From the NCBI GenBank assembly GCA_900769285.1, contig CAAGGB010000324.1:1-17152 (forward strand): DNA of 17,152 nucleotides, given 5' to 3'. The notes beneath the pieces were generated by a model. That model made no database searches and was not told the DNA's origin. It saw only the letters and a list, made by a program, of their open reading frames with translations. Made by a program: the position numbers and the translations under genes. This DNA is from Victivallales bacterium. Lineage in GTDB: Bacteria > Verrucomicrobiota > Lentisphaeria > Oligosphaerales > Oligosphaeraceae. Shown here piece after piece: positions 6,943 to 14,781 of the stretch; positions within the stretch are counted from its first letter, which is position 1; the number at the start of each line of letters is the position of its first letter.

Positions 6943-7719
6943 TCACTGGCTGCGCTGGCGACGCCCGCGCAGCCGCCGGTACACCTCGTGCCGCAGAAAG
7001 CGCCCCAGACGCAGATACCACGGGACATCACGCAAATGCGCGTGCTGCTCCTCGTCCAGCAGCGACGGATAGTAGCTCCCAACCACCCGCGCCAGCGAGA
7101 AGTCGTCCGAACGGCACAGCATCCGAAACGCCGTCCGACGCATCCAGCCGCTGCCCGCCGGACAGTGGCACGCCGTCGCCACATCGATGAGCCGCGGACG
7201 ATCCGACTCGTCCATCAGCACATTCCCACGACGAAAGTCACCATGCGCCAGCCCACGCTCGTGCAGCTCACGCATCATCGCGATGAGCTCCTCGAAAAAC
7301 GACTTCGGCGGCAACTGCCCCGCCGGACAGCCCTGCGGCTTCGGCAGACCACGGGTCCCAACCAGAAACTCCATCGCCAGCACGTCGGCCCCCAGCATCC
7401 CGTACACCTCCGGCACACGCCCCACCCCCAGACGCCGGAACAGCTGCAGAAACGACTGCTCACGGCGCAGACATCCGCGGCCAAACAGCACCCGCATCAG
7501 CCAGCAGCGCCCCAGGTAGCTCTTCAGCAGCACCACCTCCCCGCCCGACGTCTCATACCGGTACACATCCGCGTCGCCCGCGCTCCGAGCCGACTTGATG
7601 CGCTCCGCCCGCGCCAGCAGCGCCGCCATACCCCCCAGCGACGCCACCTCACGGCGCAGCGACGACAGCACCGCCGCACCACGCCCCTCCCCCTGCCCTG
7701 ACGCCACCGCCTCAGCCAT
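6943..7719 (-). CDS. Kinase-fold protein, LPS/Kdo-kinase or RIO-like
   Basis: Predicted 258-residue cytoplasmic protein with a minimal protein-kinase-like fold. The region VVLLKSYLG holds the probable ATP-binding lysine, followed by a RREQSF helix with the likely partner Glu. The catalytic loop HGDFRRGN covers residues 159-166 (Asp161, Asn166), and the metal-binding Asp179 is in LIDVATA. HGDxRxxN with IDxxTA resembles Kdo/heptose LPS kinases and RIO-like kinases rather than eukaryote-type Ser/Thr kinases, so a sugar of the envelope may be the substrate; this is inference. The ATG overlaps the stop of the lyase gene (TGATG), with GAGG 6 nt upstream; an in-frame GTG 3 nt earlier is possible. 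It converges on mnmG with a gap of only 26 bp and no obvious terminator. Confidence 0.8.
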   Translation of the reverse strand: MAEAVASGQGEGRGAAVLSSLRREVASLGGMAALLARAERIKSARSAGDADVYRYETSGGEVVLLKSYLGRCWLMRVLFGRGCLRREQSFLQLFRRLGVGRVPEVYGMLGADVLAMEFLVGTRGLPKPQGCPAGQLPPKSFFEELIAMMRELHERGLAHGDFRRGNVLMDESDRPRLIDVATACHCPAGSGWMRRTAFRMLCRSDDFSLARVVGSYYPSLLDEEQHAHLRDVPWYLRLGRFLRHEVYRRLRGRRQRSQ

Positions 7720-10106
7720 CACTCACCTCTCGCCTCACGGCGCAGCGACGGACGTCCCTGGCCATCCCAGCTCACCACATCGCGGTGGCTCCCCCAGTCA
7801 AGCTCGTACTCCGTCCCCACGCCGCCCACACGGCGATGCGTCACCCTGGGCTCCGCCTGACCCTCACGCAACGGCAGTAGCAACGACGCAAAACGCGGAT
7901 TCACCGCGCGCTCCGCCACCACCCGCAGACGCGGCAGCGCCGACGGCGCACGGCCATCCTGGGGCGCATACACATCCACCGACGGCGCCGACAGACGCTC
8001 CGGCGACACCACAACCACCACCAGACGGCCGTCTCCCGACGACGACGCCTTCTCCTCGCGACGCTCCAGGCGCATCCCTCCCGTCACCGTCGCCGACGAT
8101 ACGCCCAGCGACGCCACCATCCGCGAAGGCTGCCCCTCGCCCTGAACGCGACACACACGCACCGCCGCCACGGCCGCCTCCGGCTCGCGCGTCCGGAACG
8201 TCACCGTATGGCGACCCGCCTTCAGCCGCAGCCGCAGCACGCGACGCTCGACCGCGCCGTCCGTCACCCGACTCCAGCTCCAGCCCACGCGGCTCGGACA
8301 ATGGAACTGCACCGCCGGCTGGTCGTCGACCTGAACCACAAACGAGTCGCTCTGGTGCAGCACCGCGCCCCGCGGGCTCGTCTCCGCATACCACTCGTAC
8401 TCGCCCTCCTCCGGCACCTCGAACTCCCAGGCACAGGCGCCACGCGCCGCGCCCGCCGGCGTCCACACATACCCGTCGCCGCCATAGCCAAACATACGGC
8501 GAATCAGCGCACCGTCCGCGCGCGGCACGACTTCCTTGTCGTCCCAGCTCAGCATCTGCCAGGTGAACGCATGGGCATCGTCGTCACGCTCGATGTCGTC
8601 GAAGACGGCCGCATAGGCCGGGGCCTTCCCAAACGGACGCACGAACAGATGATGGCGCAGCGCCTTCCGCGCACCCGCGCCAGGCTGGTTGTGGACGTTG
8701 CGCTGGTACGCCTCCGTGGCGTCCGTCAGCGCATACCCCGTCGCGTCGTCGTTCTCGAACGCCAGGACGCGCCCGTTGGTGCCGGTGCCGCAGCCGCTGC
8801 GCGCCTGCCCCTTGCCGTCGATGAGGACGCAGTTGTGCGCCAGCGTGTGGCAGCGGCTGTCGGGGAACTGGTTGTCGTTGCCGTAGCCGGGGTCGACGGC
8901 CCAGAAGTCGCCATACGCATACAGCGTGAAGTGCCCCTTGTCCGACTGGTTGTGGGTGATGGGCGCATAGGTCCCCGCCTCCGTGCTGAACATGACGTCC
9001 TCCTCCCCCCAGCCCGTCCGCCACACGCACAGCCCGCGACGCCCGAAAAGCCGGTTCAGCGGCTCCACGCCCTCCGGCACCTGCGGCTCCGGCAGACGCC
9101 CGCGATACAGCACATCCAGCGGAAACGCGCGGGTGCCCGCGCCCTGCCACAGCCATGACGCCAGACGGTCGCGGTTGTGAATCGCCAGCAGCAGACACTC
9201 CGGACCCACCGGCGCATACCCGCTGTCGTTCCGCGCGTCCATCACCGCCAGCCCCGGCAACCGGGACGCCGCATAGTACTGCGGCAACAGCCGCACATGC
9301 GGATGCGAAAACAGATTTCGGCCGCCCGCATCACGCAGCAGCGACGCGAACAGCAGGCTGTTCGACAGCCCATACTGCGAGTACGCCGCACCCTCCAGAT
9401 ACGCACCCGTCTCGTCGATGCTGCACGTGAACCACCGTTCCAGAACCGCCACGATGCGCTCCCGCAGCGACTCCGCCTCCGGCATCCCCTCCACCCACAG
9501 CGTCAGCAGACCCGCCGCGCCGCCGCACACGCCATTGAAGTTGTGTGGCCCATACCACCACGTCTTCGGATTCTCCGCCTCCGACAGAAAATGACGCACA
9601 TACGCCTCCGCGCACTGCCGCAGCGACGCCTGCTGCTCCGCCGTCAGACGCCCCCAGAAGAAATGCGCCCCCATCGCCAGGCCGCGCATGAAGTCACCGC
9701 GCCCACCGGCCATCGTCCCCTTCCCGCTCATGATCGGATGGCTCACCGGAAAGCGTTCCGCCGTCCCCAGCAGCAGCTCCACGCCCTTCTCCGCATACGA
9801 CGACTCATCCGTCACCGCATACGCCCACCCCAGCGACTCCATCCACTCCGTCAGCGTCCGACCCACACGATGATTCTGAACCGCCGCCGACAGCCCCGGA
9901 TTCCGACCCGACGGACGCAGCGACGACTCCTCCAGCACCGACGCCGACAACGCCTGACGCGCCTGACCCAGCAGCCCCGCATACCGCGCGTCGCCTCGTA
10001 TCTCCGTGCGCTGAGCCTCCGTCAAGACCAACGACTCACCCGCACACGGCACACACGACAGGCACAACGCCGCAACCATCCCCATCGACACGCTCATCGC
10101 TCTCAT
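7719..10106 (-). CDS. Secreted heparinase II/III-like polysaccharide lyase
   Basis: Predicted 795-residue exported enzyme. Residues 1 to about 25 are a signal peptide (basic start, hydrophobic core, likely cleavage after Cys-Ala-Gly). An alpha-helical toroid domain follows, with WYGPHNFNG (His188, Asn189) and YLEGAAYSQYG (Tyr242). The beta-sheet domain begins near 350 and contains THNQSDKGHFTLYAYGDFW (His385). Such Asn, Tyr and His residues are the usual candidates for beta-elimination of uronic-acid polysaccharides in this superfamily. A beta-sandwich of about 110 residues (roughly 540-650) resembling a carbohydrate-binding module interrupts the C-terminal region. The start at 10106 has GGAGGAG 11 nt upstream; a GTG at 10148 lacks a ribosome site. 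The substrate (glycosaminoglycan, alginate or other) cannot be told from sequence alone. The last bases overlap the kinase-like gene. Confidence 0.88.
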   Translation of the reverse strand: MRAMSVSMGMVAALCLSCVPCAGESLVLTEAQRTEIRGDARYAGLLGQARQALSASVLEESSLRPSGRNPGLSAAVQNHRVGRTLTEWMESLGWAYAVTDESSYAEKGVELLLGTAERFPVSHPIMSGKGTMAGGRGDFMRGLAMGAHFFWGRLTAEQQASLRQCAEAYVRHFLSEAENPKTWWYGPHNFNGVCGGAAGLLTLWVEGMPEAESLRERIVAVLERWFTCSIDETGAYLEGAAYSQYGLSNSLLFASLLRDAGGRNLFSHPHVRLLPQYYAASRLPGLAVMDARNDSGYAPVGPECLLLAIHNRDRLASWLWQGAGTRAFPLDVLYRGRLPEPQVPEGVEPLNRLFGRRGLCVWRTGWGEEDVMFSTEAGTYAPITHNQSDKGHFTLYAYGDFWAVDPGYGNDNQFPDSRCHTLAHNCVLIDGKGQARSGCGTGTNGRVLAFENDDATGYALTDATEAYQRNVHNQPGAGARKALRHHLFVRPFGKAPAYAAVFDDIERDDDAHAFTWQMLSWDDKEVVPRADGALIRRMFGYGGDGYVWTPAGAARGACAWEFEVPEEGEYEWYAETSPRGAVLHQSDSFVVQVDDQPAVQFHCPSRVGWSWSRVTDGAVERRVLRLRLKAGRHTVTFRTREPEAAVAAVRVCRVQGEGQPSRMVASLGVSSATVTGGMRLERREEKASSSGDGRLVVVVVSPERLSAPSVDVYAPQDGRAPSALPRLRVVAERAVNPRFASLLLPLREGQAEPRVTHRRVGGVGTEYELDWGSHRDVVSWDGQGRPSLRREARGE

Positions 10107-10200
10107 GACCTGACTGACTCCTCCGGAAACCTCACGCATCCGCCACACTCATTCATTCACTCACATAAAGGCCACGGGCAGCCTCCCACACACATACGCT

Positions 10201-10210
10201 CATGCGCATG
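10201..10210. repeat. 10-bp perfect palindrome CATGCGCATG
   Basis: A self-complementary decamer in the 170-bp gap between the fourth pseudopilin gene and the lyase gene. It may be an operator half-site pair or chance. No convincing promoter hexamers are seen in this gap, so lyase expression may rely on read-through from the pseudopilins. Confidence 0.35.
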
Positions 10211-10233
10211 GACGACTACCCGTCAGTGCGGCA

Positions 10234-10260
10234 TCTAGAAGCTCTAGAAGCTCTAGAAGC
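10234..10260. repeat. Three perfect tandem copies of TCTAGAAGC
   Basis: Three 9-bp units run head to tail, each containing the palindrome TCTAGA. They start 17 bp beyond the stop codon of the fourth pseudopilin gene, in the gap before the lyase gene. They could be a protein-binding cluster or a slippage-prone repeat. TCTAGA is otherwise uncommon in this GC-rich window. Confidence 0.85.
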
Positions 10261-10276
10261 ACAAGCTATCGCGTCA

Positions 10277-10954
10277 TCACTTGTCCTTTCCGGGCACCGC
10301 GTAGCGGTCCCACGGCGTCTGATAGTAGTAGAACGACGCCGTCTTCTGCTGGGTCGCATGGCCATCGTACCAGGCGACCGTGCACAGGGTGTTGTGGACG
10401 GCGCGCGGACGGCACGACCACTGCTCGTCACCGGCCTCCGGCTTGTCGCTCGTGTCGCCGCTCCCGGGGCCGCCCTCCATGTACGACTGCAGCACCGTCA
10501 ACTGCTGGTCCCAGCTGTTGCCGCCGTTCGCCTTCCGCGCATCGCCGAACGTGAAGATGGTCGACGGATTCGTCATCCCCGAGTCGCGGTTGGCCGGGCT
10601 CTTGCCAAGCGCCGTGTTGTATCCGTACGTCACGTCCACCTTCGGGTTCCCGACCGTGTACGACGGGCAGACGCGCATCTTCACGTCGTTGACGTACGAC
10701 TCCAGCGTCTGCGAGATGATGTTGTGGTTCGCCCCATTGTACCAGTGGTTGCGCGGCGGAATGACGCCGTCATGGTCGTCGATGTACAGCCGCAGGCACA
10801 TCGACAGCTGCTTGATGTTGTTCACGCACGAGATCGCCCGCGCCTTCTCACGCGCCTTCGACAGCGCCGGCAGCAGCATCGCCGCCAGAATCGCGATGAT
10901 CGCAATCACCACCAACAGCTCAATCAGCGTAAAGCACAACCATTTCCTCAGCAT
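10277..10954 (-). CDS. Pseudopilin with H-X9-DG domain, copy 4
   Basis: Predicted 225-residue prepilin-like protein, a second subtype distinct from the array at 285-2728. The leader is only 7 residues and ends in Cys; FTLIEL begins at residue 8, followed by the long hydrophobic helix and AREKARAISCVNNIKQ. A RVCPSYT segment and a YGYN turn are typical of this subtype. The H-X9-DG motif is at His187 and Asp197-Gly198, and a Tyr-rich tail follows. ATG at 10954 is preceded by AGGAG with a 6-nt gap; the longer reading frame would reach to 11044, overlapping the previous gene, and is unlikely. The 74-bp gap to the previous stop has no clear promoter, so it is probably co-transcribed with copy 5. 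Confidence 0.92.
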   Translation of the reverse strand: MLRKWLCFTLIELLVVIAIIAILAAMLLPALSKAREKARAISCVNNIKQLSMCLRLYIDDHDGVIPPRNHWYNGANHNIISQTLESYVNDVKMRVCPSYTVGNPKVDVTYGYNTALGKSPANRDSGMTNPSTIFTFGDARKANGGNSWDQQLTVLQSYMEGGPGSGDTSDKPEAGDEQWSCRPRAVHNTLCTVAWYDGHATQQKTASFYYYQTPWDRYAVPGKDK

Positions 10955-11028
10955 GCCTGTCTCCTGTTCCTCGTACGTGGTATCTATCTGTGTTGTCCGC
11001 CGCGGCCATTCCGTTCTAGCCGCTCTAC

Positions 11029-11685
11029 TTACTTGGTAATCCACATCTTGCCGTCGTTGACGTCCGCGTCGTCCGCGGGTATCGTCTCCTTGCGCCGGAA
11101 TTCGATGTGCCCGTCAGCGAAGCTGATGTTGGTGCTGTTGCCGTTGTGGTGCCAGACCGCCCCCGTGCCCGTCACCATGTCCGAGCGCTTCGACGCCGTC
11201 CCCGACGGCCAGCTACCGCCAATCCGGTCCACCTCGAACAGCGCCATCAGCGACGACGGCTCCTTGAACGTCGACAGCGACTTGTTCGCAAAGCCCTTGC
11301 TGTTGATGCCGTACCCGCAGTAGTCCTTCGCGACGTCAAACTTGTACTTGGCGCTCGGGCAGCGGAAGTCCCTCACCAGCGTCTGACCCGGCACATGCAT
11401 CCAGTCACCCGGCTGCTTCCCCGTGTTCATCGCGTACAGCACATCCTGCCACTTCGCCGCGTTCGACGGCGCCGCATTGTTCGAATTCGCCGGCGTGCGC
11501 TCCTCGTTGCTGTCCACATAGAGCGTCATGTACAGCGCCAGCTGCTTCAGCGTGTTCGCGCACGAGATCGTCCGCGCCTTCTCACGAGCCTTGCTCAGCG
11601 CCGGCAGCAGCATCGCCGCCAGAATCGCGATGATGGCAATGACGACCAGCAGCTCAATCAGCGTAAACCGTCTTCTCGTGACCAT
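11029..11685 (-). CDS. Pseudopilin with H-X10-DG variant, copy 5
   Basis: Predicted 218-residue prepilin-like protein. A 6-residue leader ends in three Arg, FTLIEL begins at residue 7, and the hydrophobic helix and AREKARTISC follow. FRCPSAKYKF and YGYGINS segments resemble copy 4. The C-terminal motif has one extra residue: His180, ten residues, then Asp191-Gly192, so it departs from the H-X9-DG spacing seen in the other four. I prefer ATG at 11685 (AAGGAG 11 nt upstream, short leader as in its relatives). ATG at 11730 would add 15 residues, has only a weak AAGG, but would shorten the untranslated leader to about 94 nt. First gene of a probable two-gene pseudopilin unit with a strong promoter. 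Confidence 0.91.
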   Translation of the reverse strand: MVTRRRFTLIELLVVIAIIAILAAMLLPALSKAREKARTISCANTLKQLALYMTLYVDSNEERTPANSNNAAPSNAAKWQDVLYAMNTGKQPGDWMHVPGQTLVRDFRCPSAKYKFDVAKDYCGYGINSKGFANKSLSTFKEPSSLMALFEVDRIGGSWPSGTASKRSDMVTGTGAVWHHNGNSTNISFADGHIEFRRKETIPADDADVNDGKMWITK

Positions 11686-11761
11686 TCCAGTGTCTGCTCC
11701 TTCTGCTTGTGCTTGTTTCTCCGCGGACATGGCTCGCCTTATGGAGACTCACAACACAGGA

Positions 11762-11794
11762 CGGGGCAGTCACTCTTCGACCATGGCTGCCCCG
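11762..11794 (-). promoter_or_regulatory. 8-bp leader hairpin of pseudopilin copy 5
   Basis: A perfect CGGGGCAG/CTGCCCCG inverted repeat (11762-11769 with 11787-11794, 17-nt loop) lies about 30 nt downstream of the predicted transcription start and upstream of the start codon. There is no T-run, so it is not an obvious attenuator. It could be a structured leader or an operator. Confidence 0.5.
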
Positions 11795-11830
11795 CGTCCG
11801 CGGAATCCGGCAACGTGCCCGGTTGGCCTT

Positions 11831-11858
11831 ACTATACAGAAATCTAACCGTTTGTCAA
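11831..11858 (-). promoter_or_regulatory. Strong sigma70-type promoter of pseudopilins 5 and 4
   Basis: On the minus strand there is a perfect -35 TTGACA (11853-11858), a 16-bp spacer and a -10 TATAGT (11831-11836), in an AT-richer island between two GC-rich genes. The predicted start is near 11824. This is the closest match to consensus in the window. Confidence 0.88.
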
Positions 11859-11906
11859 GCGCCGCCCCGCACGCGCGGAGGAAGCGCCTGAAGCCCTCTC
11901 GCGGAT

Positions 11907-14651
11907 TCACCTCGCCTGCGACGCCAGCTCCCAGAATCCGACGATGTCGCAGTTCGTGCTGTCGCCATGCGTCGCACGCCACATCGCGAACACGTTGTCC
12001 GCCGTCCGGCGGACCGTCACATTCGCGCGCAGCCGGTCGTTCACCCGGACGCCCAGCACACTCAGCGGGACCGTCCACTCGCACGTCCAGCTCTCCGCGC
12101 CCACACGTGCGCCATACGTCACCTGCGACAGCAGCGGCTCCTTCCCCTGACGGCCATTCAGCAGCCGGAACCCCTCGAACTTCCCCGTCGTGAAACCGCG
12201 CAGCACGTGTATCTCCGCGTTCGCCCCGTCAGAGGCCATCAGCGCCAGCTCGCACGCCTCCACGCCGGCCCAGCCGTCGCCCAGCTTCCGCTTCGCCGTC
12301 AGCGGCGTCTCAACCACCACGTGCAGCGACGCGCCGTCATGCCACACACGCGCCTGCGGCGGACGCGACACCGACGCGTCACGCTCCGTCACCCCCAGCG
12401 TCAGACGACCCGCCTGCGTCCCGTCCGCCGACTGCGGCACCGTCAGCGTCGGCATCGTCGACATGTACTTCCGCCGCTGGCGCTCACGCTCGGCGCGGAT
12501 GCTCCGCTCGCTCGGCAGCGACACCTCCTCAATCTCGTGCCGCACCGGCCACGACGCGCGGCGGCTGTCGCGGTACAGCCCCATGCGCTCGACCGGCAGC
12601 GGCTCGAACCCGACCGCCTTCAGCTCGCCCTCGTCACGGTAGCTGATGCCCAGGACCTTCCCCGACGCATCCTTGCGCAGACGTATCCACGTCTCGTCCT
12701 CGTCATGGACGACATTCGCCTCGATGGTCTGCAGCGCCGCGATGCTCTGCGCGATGTCGTAGAACTTCCCTCCGGCCGAGACGTTGCGACGGAAGACGTT
12801 GCGCTTCGGCACGCCCGGATCGTCCTCCTCGATGGACACCAGCGTCGGGTAGGCGCGCGCCCACACCTCGCTCTTGTACGGCATGTTCCGCAGATAGCGC
12901 CGCAGCTCGCCGTTCGGGTCGTCCGTCGCCTTCTTCTGCCAGCCCATCCCGCGGTTGTCCAGGTGCGCCGACTTCCAGCAGTCCACGAAGACGTTGTTGT
13001 CCACGATGTTGTCGTCGCCGCCGCCGATGAAGACCGACTGGTTGCAGCGCTCGAACAGGTTGCCGTAGATGGTGTGGCCGCAGTGCTGGTCGTCCAGGTA
13101 GATGGTCATCCCGCCGAACGAGCTGCTGCCCTTGATGTGGTGCCAGTAGTTGTGGCGCAGGACGTTGCCGCGCTGCGTCCAGTCGCGCCCCACATAGTAC
13201 GCGCCCGCGTCGCCGCTCTCGTAGACCGCGTTGTGGATCTCGTTGAACTCCAGCAGATGGTTATTGCCGCCCGCTGCGATGGCCATGTGCGGCCCATGAT
13301 GTATCAGGTTGTGCGCCAGGCGGTTGCCGCAGCCGTCCGTCCGGATGCCCGTCCGGTATGTCCGCGCCCGCCGCGAGTAGTGGTGCACATGGCAGTTCTC
13401 GATGGTGTTCTTACCGTCCGTCAGCGTCCTGCGGTCGCCGCCCGACAGCGACAGACCGCCCTCGCCCGTGCCGTACACGTCCAGGCCATACAGCTCATGG
13501 CGACTGCCGCTCCCCGAAACCGCCGCATGACCCGCGTTCCGCATCACGCAGCCGACCACCTGAACGCCCGCGCCGCCGCGTATCGTCATCAGCGTCCCGC
13601 GCGCATACTCGAACACCAGACCCTCGAAGCTCACCTCGCTCACGTCCTTCAGCGTCACCAGTTGCGGCGCCTGCGTCAGCACCGCTCGACCGCCAGGATG
13701 AGGCGGGATGAAGTACAGCCGACCACCCTCGCGGTCCAGATAGTACTCGCCCGGCTCCGACAGCTCGCAGAAAAGGTTCAGGCCATACGCCCGCGTGTGC
13801 GACGGCGTCAGCTTCCTCAGCGGCGGCACGATCTTCGCGTCGCGCACCACCTCGTCCGCCTTCTCGCCGAACCCGCGTATCGGCTCGTACAGCTCCGCCC
13901 AATCAAAGTGCCAGTACGCGAACAACCACGGATCCTTCTCCCCACGCCAGCGGGCCACACGCCCCTTCGCGTCCAGAACCACCCGCGTGTCCGTCTCGTC
14001 CTTTGACAGCGCACCCATGAAGCCGCTCTTCGGCCAGCGCGACAGACGCATCGGCTCGTCGTCGTAGAACAGCTCCGCCTCCGCCAGGGGCGTACCGCCC
14101 TGACCGAAGCCGCGTTTCTCCAGCTTCCCGTACTCCGTGATGCCCTGCGCCCGCAAGTCCGCCACCAGCACCTTCCCACGAGCCTCCGGAACCAACTGCG
14201 ACAGCAGCGACTCGTCCGTCAGCGGCTCAAAGCCGCGCACCTCCACGCCGCCCGTCAGCGTCACCCGCTCACCAGGCTCCGCACGATACACCACACGCCC
14301 CTCCGGTGTCCCGCTGTCCTCCTTCCCGAACTCGACCGCCTGCGACAGCCGATACTCGCCACCACGGAAACCCACGATGATCTCCCCGCGAACACCCTGT
14401 CCGCGCAATTCGCGAACCCGTAGACGAGCCTCATTCAGACCACCCACCACCGACGGCGCCGGAACGCCCGACGACACCGCCTCCGCCGCCGCCCGCAGAC
14501 GCGCCGACGCCACCTCGCCCGGCGGCACCACCAGCACCTGCGCCGGACGCTCCATCGCCGCCGTCCGCACACGCCACTCTCCCGACACGCAACCACAGCC
14601 CAGAGCCAGCACGCCCAGACAAACCATCGTCAGCAAGCCGTCGTTCCTCAT
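11907..14651 (-). CDS. Exported beta-helix enzyme with CBM9-like C-terminus
   Basis: Predicted 914-residue protein. Residues 1-21 are a signal peptide; LALGCGC gives an imperfect lipobox, so it may be a lipoprotein or be cleaved near Val-Ser-Gly. Next comes an N-terminal segment with GGEYRLSQAVEF, EDSGTPEGRVVYRAEPGE and a TGGVEV turn. A right-handed parallel beta-helix follows, with many N-x-hydrophobic rungs (about 330-560; for example IYLDDQHCGHTIYGNLFERC and VDNNVFVDC). About residues 735-914 resemble a family 9-type carbohydrate-binding domain. The architecture is that of pectate-lyase-like or GH141-like enzymes, so a glycosidase or lyase acting on a complex polysaccharide is likely; the activity is not assignable here. 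ATG has AAGGAG 8 nt upstream in a purine-rich leader. It follows the alpha-galactosidase gene after 130 bp containing two inverted repeats. Confidence 0.87.
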   Translation of the reverse strand: MRNDGLLTMVCLGVLALGCGCVSGEWRVRTAAMERPAQVLVVPPGEVASARLRAAAEAVSSGVPAPSVVGGLNEARLRVRELRGQGVRGEIIVGFRGGEYRLSQAVEFGKEDSGTPEGRVVYRAEPGERVTLTGGVEVRGFEPLTDESLLSQLVPEARGKVLVADLRAQGITEYGKLEKRGFGQGGTPLAEAELFYDDEPMRLSRWPKSGFMGALSKDETDTRVVLDAKGRVARWRGEKDPWLFAYWHFDWAELYEPIRGFGEKADEVVRDAKIVPPLRKLTPSHTRAYGLNLFCELSEPGEYYLDREGGRLYFIPPHPGGRAVLTQAPQLVTLKDVSEVSFEGLVFEYARGTLMTIRGGAGVQVVGCVMRNAGHAAVSGSGSRHELYGLDVYGTGEGGLSLSGGDRRTLTDGKNTIENCHVHHYSRRARTYRTGIRTDGCGNRLAHNLIHHGPHMAIAAGGNNHLLEFNEIHNAVYESGDAGAYYVGRDWTQRGNVLRHNYWHHIKGSSSFGGMTIYLDDQHCGHTIYGNLFERCNQSVFIGGGDDNIVDNNVFVDCWKSAHLDNRGMGWQKKATDDPNGELRRYLRNMPYKSEVWARAYPTLVSIEEDDPGVPKRNVFRRNVSAGGKFYDIAQSIAALQTIEANVVHDEDETWIRLRKDASGKVLGISYRDEGELKAVGFEPLPVERMGLYRDSRRASWPVRHEIEEVSLPSERSIRAERERQRRKYMSTMPTLTVPQSADGTQAGRLTLGVTERDASVSRPPQARVWHDGASLHVVVETPLTAKRKLGDGWAGVEACELALMASDGANAEIHVLRGFTTGKFEGFRLLNGRQGKEPLLSQVTYGARVGAESWTCEWTVPLSVLGVRVNDRLRANVTVRRTADNVFAMWRATHGDSTNCDIVGFWELASQAR

Positions 14652-14706
14652 GCGCCTCTCTCCTTTCTCTCTTGACTTCTCTCTGGATGTTCGTTTCCCA
14701 CCTCAC

Positions 14707-14739
14707 GGCCCGTGCGCCCGCCACGCGGACGCACGGGCC
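14707..14739 (-). repeat. 10-bp perfect inverted repeat, terminator-like
   Basis: GGCCCGTGCG (14707-14716) pairs with CGCACGGGCC (14730-14739) around a 13-nt loop, between the alpha-galactosidase stop and the beta-helix enzyme start. There is no T-run on either side, so it is not a classical intrinsic terminator. It could be an mRNA-processing or stability hairpin that sets different levels for the two genes, or the terminator of the first gene. Confidence 0.75.
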
Positions 14740-14754
14740 TCCGCTCGTCTTCAC

Positions 14755-14772
14755 ACGCCGGCCAGCCGGCGT
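14755..14772 (-). repeat. 18-bp near-palindrome after alpha-galactosidase stop
   Basis: ACGCCGGC and GCCGGCGT flank a 2-bp centre, beginning 9 bp after the stop codon. As RNA it would form a 6-bp GC stem with a 6-nt loop. Together with the neighbouring 10-bp stem it gives two hairpins in tandem in the 130-bp gap. Confidence 0.7.
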
Positions 14773-14781
14773 CCAGTCACA

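Noticed and set aside
11771..11785. Four-codon upstream reading frame (Met-Val-Glu-Glu) in the loop of the copy 5 leader hairpin
   Set aside because: No ribosome-binding site precedes it, and such a short frame is likely by chance.
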